Below, piece by piece: positions 6,395-10,001 of a DNA stretch of 10,001 bases. Origin of the DNA: Nitrososphaerota archaeon. Its GTDB lineage: Archaea; Thermoproteota; Nitrososphaeria; Nitrososphaerales; UBA183. The stretch spans positions 1 through 10,001 of the forward strand of contig JAPCJR010000034.1 of the NCBI GenBank assembly GCA_027886865.1, in the 5' to 3' direction. Below the pieces are notes generated by a model. That model was not told where the DNA came from. It saw nothing but the letters and a program-made list of their open reading frames with translations, and made no database searches. Positions within the stretch are counted from its first letter, which is position 1. Every line of letters starts with the position of its first letter. Position numbers and translations under genes: made by a program.

Positions 6395-6571
6395 TCAGGC
6401 GGAGCTTGGGAGGGCTTGCGGCGGCCGTGCGCTCTTGGGCCCGGTCCGCAGAGAGCCGATCAGGTTCTTCCCGAGCAACTGGGACATCAACGCCGTCGCC
6501 AATCTGCCGAACCTTGCAGCCATCGCCAGGATCGAGAAAGCCAGCGTGAGCAGCGTGACGTCGGGAACCAA
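6395..6571 (-). CDS. Possible 58-residue hydrophobic small protein or gene remnant
   Basis: From a TTG at 6571 the minus strand encodes VPDVTLLTLAFSILAMAARF followed by a second hydrophobic or amphipathic stretch, LATALMSQLLGKNLIGSL, and a Pro/Ser tail before TGA at 6395-6397. By hand count about 49 of 58 third codon positions are G or C, much higher than expected for random sequence beside the AT-rich gene at 5851-6300. A TATA-like GATTTATTAG lies about 30 bases upstream. Against this, the plus-strand frame that shares the same third positions runs open into the GrpB gene and shows the same bias, so the coding strand is uncertain. It could be the end of a lost transporter gene. No family is recognised. 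Confidence 0.3.
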   Translation of the reverse strand: MVPDVTLLTLAFSILAMAARFGRLATALMSQLLGKNLIGSLRTGPKSARPPQALPSSA

Positions 6572-6597
6572 ATCTGTCAGTCTTTGGAAGCGATGGC

Positions 6598-6608
6598 GAC
6601 TAATAAAT
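6598..6608. promoter_or_regulatory. TATA-like element between divergent frames
   Basis: The plus strand reads GACTAATAAATC and the minus strand GATTTATTAGTC. In the plus direction it would start an mRNA near 6630, with a leader before GrpB. In the minus direction it would start near 6577, just before the TTG of the small hydrophobic frame. Confidence 0.3.
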
Positions 6609-6677
6609 CTTCAATTTGGGCTTTCGACGAGTCGGAAGACTCCATCGCTTTCAATGGACGGTCGCATACACGCTCGT

Positions 6678-7178
6678 ATGGAGAAATATCGATTTAGAAG
6701 ATACGATCCCATTTACAAGACATTCTTCCGAATCGAGAAGAAGAAGCTCATCGCCTCATTGGGCCTCGGGGTCGAGATAGAACACGTCGGGAGCACGGCC
6801 GTGAGCGGTCTGGGCGGCAAGGGCATCTTGGACATTGCGATAGGAACGGGTGATTCGGGAATCGACGCAACGAAAGACAGGCTTAGGGGTCTGGGCTACG
6901 AGTTCAGACGGGAAGCAAGCACCGAGAAACGCCTGTTCTTCCGAAGGGACTACGAGTACAAGCGTGACGTCAGGAGAGTGCACGTGCACCTGACGAGGCT
7001 GAACGGGAACGATTGGAAGGAGATGGTCTCTTTTCGGGACTACCTGCTGGAGAACAAGGAAGCCGCCGCTGAATACTCCAGGGTCAAGAGGAACGCCGTG
7101 AAGGTGGCGAAGGGAGACGGGAAGACATACAGGAAAGAAAAAGAGGAGTTCATCAGGAAATTCATGGACAGGAAATAG
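6678..7178 (+). CDS. GrpB/UPF0157 family protein
   Basis: A 166-residue member of the GrpB (UPF0157) family, which has a nucleotidyltransferase-like fold and no settled reaction; some members are found fused to dephospho-CoA kinase. The start RRYDPIYKTFFRIEKKKL matches the family's PYDPxW...F..EK..L opening. IEHVGSTAVSGL (34-45) is the hallmark motif. GKGILDIAIG (47-56) stands where most members have AKPIIDIxV, so the usual Pro is replaced. RVHVHLT (100-106), FRDYLLENKEAAAEYSRVK (119-137) and YRKEKEEFI complete the family pattern, at normal length. ATG 6678 was chosen because the family homology begins there. The open frame runs back to an ATG at 6363 and another ATG lies at 6654, but neither extension has family-like sequence. 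No Shine-Dalgarno sequence is seen. It is convergent with the PH-like gene. Confidence 0.85.
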   Translation: MEKYRFRRYDPIYKTFFRIEKKKLIASLGLGVEIEHVGSTAVSGLGGKGILDIAIGTGDSGIDATKDRLRGLGYEFRREASTEKRLFFRRDYEYKRDVRRVHVHLTRLNGNDWKEMVSFRDYLLENKEAAAEYSRVKRNAVKVAKGDGKTYRKEKEEFIRKFMDRK

Positions 7179-7312
7179 CGGCTTTCATAATGCTCATCGG
7201 GGGTTCCACTTTGTCAGCGGGGCGGCTCATTTCGTCGCTTCGCCTCGCGTAGCGGGTTCTTCTGGTCGTGAGGGAAAGCCCGAATATCCGTACGAAGGAA
7301 TCGCGCTGAAGC

Positions 7313-7675
7313 CTATCTTGTCTTCGCGATGGCGGCGCTGATCATCATGGCAGCAGACTCCTTGTCCTCCACCTGGAATATGATCTTCTTGTAGGTCTCG
7401 TCGTTCAGCATGATGGTTATGCACTTGTCGGGGTCGTGCATCTCGGAGAACATCGCGCCATCAGACGTGAGGTAATGTCCGTCCCTCACCACACCCGGGA
7501 TGGACGTCCCGACGACCCTGATCTGATGAAAGCTGACCCAGTCGACCTTGTCGGTCGAGACGGATAGGACGTGCTTGACAGGAATCGTGATGCTTCTCTT
7601 GAAGGCAAGTATCGTATCGACACCGTGCAGCTCGAGGACCAGGTTCTCCCCTTCGATGCTGACGGTCCCGGACAT
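7313..7675 (-). CDS. PH-like domain protein
   Basis: A 120-residue soluble protein made almost entirely of beta strands with a C-terminal helix, as in bacterial PH-like domains. Motifs visible are LELHGVDTILAFKRSITIPV near the start, GTSIPGVVRDG in the middle, HDPDKCITIMLNDETYKKII and a closing VEDKESAAMMI helix. This matches a small conserved family of bacteria and archaea in which a strand pair, GTxxPGV and HDP.K.I.I.L precede a final VEDPE helix. The function is unknown. ATG 7675 was chosen because homology starts there and a TATA-like element lies about 26 bases upstream; the frame is open to 7837, but that extension is low-complexity, Arg/Ala-rich and overlaps the promoters. It is divergent from the permease gene. 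Confidence 0.7.
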   Translation of the reverse strand: MSGTVSIEGENLVLELHGVDTILAFKRSITIPVKHVLSVSTDKVDWVSFHQIRVVGTSIPGVVRDGHYLTSDGAMFSEMHDPDKCITIMLNDETYKKIIFQVEDKESAAMMISAAIAKTR

Positions 7676-7697
7676 CCCGTCATCGGGAGATGGAGGA

Positions 7698-7705
7698 ACT
7701 AAAAA
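7698..7705 (-). promoter_or_regulatory. TATA-like element of the PH-like gene
   Basis: CTTTTTAGTTCC on the minus strand is centred about 26 bases before the ATG at 7675. No Shine-Dalgarno sequence lies in a good place, so a leaderless mRNA is likely. Confidence 0.45.
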
Positions 7706-7809
7706 GGCTGCCCATGCACGATGGATATACGAGCGTTGTAGGGACGACCAGGTGTTCTTTGCTTTGACTCCTCGGTCGCGGTCAAGCACCCGATGCGCGG
7801 CCGCGGCAA

Positions 7810-7815
7810 TATATA
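7810..7815 (+). promoter_or_regulatory. TATA box of the permease gene
   Basis: CAATATATACC on the plus strand gives a good TATATA. It follows a GC-rich palindromic stretch (GCGGCCGC, then CCGCGG) just upstream. Transcription would begin near 7838, about 17 bases before the ATG at 7855. Confidence 0.65.
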
Positions 7816-7846
7816 CCATCTTCGAGATTGTTTGCACTAGAAGTTA

Positions 7847-7851
7847 GGGGG
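7847..7851 (+). promoter_or_regulatory. Shine-Dalgarno-like GGGGG before ATG 7855
   Basis: AGGGGGTAGATG places a purine-rich ribosome-binding sequence three bases before the ATG at 7855. That ATG is one base out of frame with the permease and meets a stop after three codons. The pairing of TATA box, ribosome site and ATG suggests that this is, or was, the real start. Confidence 0.4.
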
Positions 7852-7862
7852 TAGATGCTGCA

Positions 7863-9851
7863 ATAGCTCTTCGCGGAAAAGATGGGAAAGAAAGAAGGCT
7901 CGGTCCCATCCTCTGTTGGGCCGTCGTCTTCGCCGACATTGGTACCTCCGTCTACTACGTCCCCGGCATCCTCTATGGAAACGTCGGGAGCCTTGCTGGC
8001 TTTTTCGTCTTCATGACTACGTCCGTCTTCGTGCTCCTGGCGCTGAAATACGCTGAGGTGACCCGCCGGTTCCCTCAGGGCGGCGGAGTCGTCACGGTCG
8101 CGGCCCAGGCCATGAACCACTGGGTAGGAGCTCTCGGGGGCATGTTCATCCTCGTAGATTATTTTCTCACGGCTGCCATCAGCTGCCTCGCGGGAATCCT
8201 CTATCTCAGCGTCGTCTTTCCAGCGATTGGACCGTTCGCCCTGATGACAGCGATCGGGACCCTAGTCCTGCTGGGCATCCTCAATTGGTATGGCATCAGC
8301 GCAAGCGCGAAGGTGAGCCTGATAGGGGCCACCGTGGCGTTCCTGAGCGACGTCGCGCTCCTCATCACGGTCTTCTCGCATCTCTCCATCTCTCAGTTCC
8401 TCGCTCTCTTTCCCAGGATGTTCGCGAGCCACGCCCTCACACCGGTCACCATCCTGATCGGCTTCGCCGGTTCGTTCCTTGCCTTTTCGGGCCTAGAGAG
8501 CATCGCCCAGCTCTCTCCCGTGATGAAGACCCCCAGGAGAAGGGTGAGCACGGTCGCTCTCGCCTTCGTGGTGCTCACGGTCGGCCTCACAAGCCCTCTG
8601 TTGACGATGTTCTCCACCCTTCTGCTCCCGCAAAATGTGCTCAGAGACCCCGTCCTCTCTTCCCAGCTGATCTCGCTCCTCGGCGGAAACTGGGGCGACA
8701 CCGCCTTGCAGACCGAGATAGCCATCAGCGCCAGCGCGCTTCTGATCTTCGCCAGCAATACTGCAATCATCGGGACCTACTACGTGTTCATGGCACTGTC
8801 GCGCATGCAGTTCTTCCCCAAGATTCTGTTGCGGCGGAACAAGCGGCGTGGCACTCCCCACTTCTCCATTCTTCTCGCGACGGCGATCCCCATCATCCCG
8901 CTCTTGCTCGTGGACGGAAAGATCAGCCTCCTGGGCGACATGTACGCCTTCGGCCTGCTGGCGGCCTTCACCCTGACCTGCCTTGGGCTTGACATAGTGC
9001 GGCACCGTGAACGCAAAGCGGCACGGGCTGCGCTCGAGCTCGCGGGTCCGACGGGTGAACTCTCTGAGAAGGGAGATGGCCTCAAGACTGGTGAAGACGA
9101 AGCGGATGATAGCGTCCCATTCACGGAGGCCACCACCTCCTCGACTGAGACTCCCTTGGCCACTGACCAGCCGAAGGAAGAGACCCCGCATTCGTCCTAC
9201 GCCGGAGGAACGATCCTTAACTTCTGGCACAGCTTCAAATTCTACATAGGGTTGGTGACGACGGCGCTCGTCTTCATCGCATGGACGACGAACCTGGTGG
9301 CGAAGCCGTTGGCAACGGAGTTCGGCGGAACCGTGGTTGCGGTCGGCATGGTCGTGGCGTACTTCAGCTATGCGCGGCAGACGCGCGACGAAGACCTGCC
9401 CGTGGTGATCACCCATGGCGAAGAATACCTGCCCGGCTCCACGCTCGCCGTACTGGTGGCGGACAGCGGACTCAACGACGCGATTGTCAGCTCCGCCATC
9501 GCTGAGGCGAAGGGGAGGACGGTCGTCTTTCTATATCTGGGCACCGGCCATGGAGCGCGAACACCGAACGTGCTCGAGTTCCATGACCCTTACTATGACG
9601 ACGAACAGGCGAAGAAGGCCTTCGGGAGAGCCGAGTACCTGGCGAGACAGGCCGGAGTGAAACGCGTGTTCCTGTACCGCCAGCTGGAATCGCACGCGAC
9701 AGAGCACATACGGAGCATAGTCCATCCATACGACACGATAATCGCCGCTGATGATGCTCAACAGATTCAATGGATCAACGCGGACCGCGCTCGCTATGAG
9801 GTCACGCCGGAAGGGAAGATAGTGCACCTGCTGAAACGGCAGTACGCATGA
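7863..9851 (+). CDS. APC-superfamily permease with USP-like C-terminal domain
   Basis: A membrane transporter of the amino acid-polyamine-organocation (APC) superfamily, probably taking up an amino acid or amine. Numbering from 7863, membrane helices fall near 14-34, 42-62, 88-118, 122-142, 150-172, 193-213, 228-252, 284-312, 333-350, 355-379, 458-478 and 488-505. ADIGTSVYYVPG in helix 1 stands for the unwound substrate-binding Gly motif. FSGLESIAQLSPV followed by MKTPRRRV matches the APC helix-6 signature and following loop. A charged loop of about 75 residues splits helices 10 and 11. Residues 525-662 form an alpha/beta domain like universal stress proteins, without a clear ATP-binding Gly motif, so it may regulate rather than bind ATP. 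The start is unclear: homology begins near 7890, upstream of the first in-frame ATG (8013), yet no ATG, GTG or TTG lies in frame after the stop at 7845. A one-base shift near 7863 would connect it to ATG 7855. Confidence 0.8.
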   Translation: MALRGKDGKERRLGPILCWAVVFADIGTSVYYVPGILYGNVGSLAGFFVFMTTSVFVLLALKYAEVTRRFPQGGGVVTVAAQAMNHWVGALGGMFILVDYFLTAAISCLAGILYLSVVFPAIGPFALMTAIGTLVLLGILNWYGISASAKVSLIGATVAFLSDVALLITVFSHLSISQFLALFPRMFASHALTPVTILIGFAGSFLAFSGLESIAQLSPVMKTPRRRVSTVALAFVVLTVGLTSPLLTMFSTLLLPQNVLRDPVLSSQLISLLGGNWGDTALQTEIAISASALLIFASNTAIIGTYYVFMALSRMQFFPKILLRRNKRRGTPHFSILLATAIPIIPLLLVDGKISLLGDMYAFGLLAAFTLTCLGLDIVRHRERKAARAALELAGPTGELSEKGDGLKTGEDEADDSVPFTEATTSSTETPLATDQPKEETPHSSYAGGTILNFWHSFKFYIGLVTTALVFIAWTTNLVAKPLATEFGGTVVAVGMVVAYFSYARQTRDEDLPVVITHGEEYLPGSTLAVLVADSGLNDAIVSSAIAEAKGRTVVFLYLGTGHGARTPNVLEFHDPYYDDEQAKKAFGRAEYLARQAGVKRVFLYRQLESHATEHIRSIVHPYDTIIAADDAQQIQWINADRARYEVTPEGKIVHLLKRQYA

Positions 9852-9881
9852 CGACGATCGAATCGCGAGAAATTCATCGGC

Positions 9882-9917
9882 TTTTTTGGGGTCGTCCCTG
9901 ATTCACTCCAGGGACGA
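9882..9917 (+). terminator. T-run and perfect hairpin after the permease gene
   Basis: A run of six T (9882-9887) begins 30 bases past the permease stop; U-runs alone can end archaeal transcripts. It is followed by TCGTCCCTG at 9892-9900 and CAGGGACGA at 9909-9917, a perfect 9-bp stem with an 8-base loop. The order, T-run before hairpin, is opposite to a bacterial terminator on this strand. Confidence 0.5.
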
Positions 9918-9957
9918 GGTTGGCGCATTCCTGGCCGCACCGGCGCAGCTAAGGGAG

Positions 9958-9987
9958 GCAGGGCCCCGTCCCTTTGAGGGCCTCTGC
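9958..9987. repeat. Second inverted repeat near the window edge
   Basis: GCAGGGCCC at 9958-9966 pairs with GGGCC at 9978-9982 and CTGC at 9984-9987, a 9-bp stem with one bulged T at 9983 and an 11-base loop. It could be part of a 3' end or a regulatory structure of a gene beyond the window. Confidence 0.25.
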
Positions 9988-10001
9988 GTAGACCAGACCA
10001 G

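Noticed and set aside
6363..6677. N-terminal extension of GrpB to an ATG at 6363
   Set aside because: The family's conserved opening begins at 6678 and the extra 105 residues resemble nothing in the family. The G/C bias of 6396-6600 is listed separately as an open question.
7676..7837. N-terminal extension of the PH-like protein to 7837
   Set aside because: The extension overlaps the permease TATA box and the gene's own TATA-like element, and family-like sequence begins only at the ATG at 7675.
8493..9416. Long 307-codon open frame on the minus strand opposite the permease
   Set aside because: It is rich in Arg, Glu and Gly with no domain, and lies fully opposite a gene with clear APC helices and motifs. 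GC-rich genes commonly leave such antisense frames.
9949..10001. Possible C-terminal end of a minus-strand gene entering from the right
   Set aside because: A frame of about 16 codons ends in TAG at 9949, but it overlaps the second inverted repeat and is too short to judge.

Overview
The window looks like part of an archaeal chromosome, most likely from the Nitrososphaerota (Thaumarchaeota) or a near relative. This rests on four observations. AT-rich TATA elements sit about 26 bases upstream of several start codons. The genes need little or no Shine-Dalgarno sequence. Small zinc-ribbon proteins and zinc-ribbon/transmembrane proteins are present. One secreted protein carries a C-terminal Pro-Glu-Phe-Gly plus transmembrane helix plus Arg signal, of the PEFG-CTERM type described in Thaumarchaeota. 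The archaeal assignment is fairly firm; the phylum is inference.

Layout. Positions 1-492 (minus strand) hold a small HNH nuclease gene and the decayed C-terminal end of an insertion-sequence transposase. Positions 489-5611 (minus) are mainly a cell-surface block: a secreted PEFG-type surface protein, a zinc-ribbon membrane protein with a beta-rich outer domain, a 967-residue kelch-like receptor-shaped protein with one membrane anchor and a large unrecognised cytoplasmic half, and a small soluble zinc-ribbon protein. The genes lie on one strand, but most have their own promoter-like sequence close to the start, so they look like separate transcripts rather than one operon. Positions 5851-6300 (minus) hold an AT-rich gene for a small membrane protein that looks foreign. 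Positions 6395-6571 are a GC3-rich island that may be a very small gene or a gene remnant. Then come a GrpB/UPF0157-family gene (plus, 6678-7178), a convergent PH-like-domain gene (minus, 7313-7675), and a divergent plus-strand gene for an APC-superfamily permease with a degenerate universal-stress-protein-like tail (about 7855-9851). The last 150 bases hold a T-run and two inverted repeats.

How the genes may work together. The surface proteins could form a display or sensing module: PEFG protein outside, kelch propeller outside with its tail inside, zinc-ribbon protein bridging the membrane. Nothing in the sequence proves interaction. GrpB, the PH-like protein and the permease look like ordinary housekeeping or accessory genes.

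The main corrections offered are to gene starts. Promoter spacing puts the kelch gene start at a GTG at 5231, the small zinc-ribbon start at a GTG at 5599, and the PH-like start at an ATG at 7675, all internal to the longest open frames. The permease frame must extend upstream of its first in-frame ATG (8013), but has no standard start codon there. An ATG with a good ribosome-binding site lies one base out of frame at 7855.
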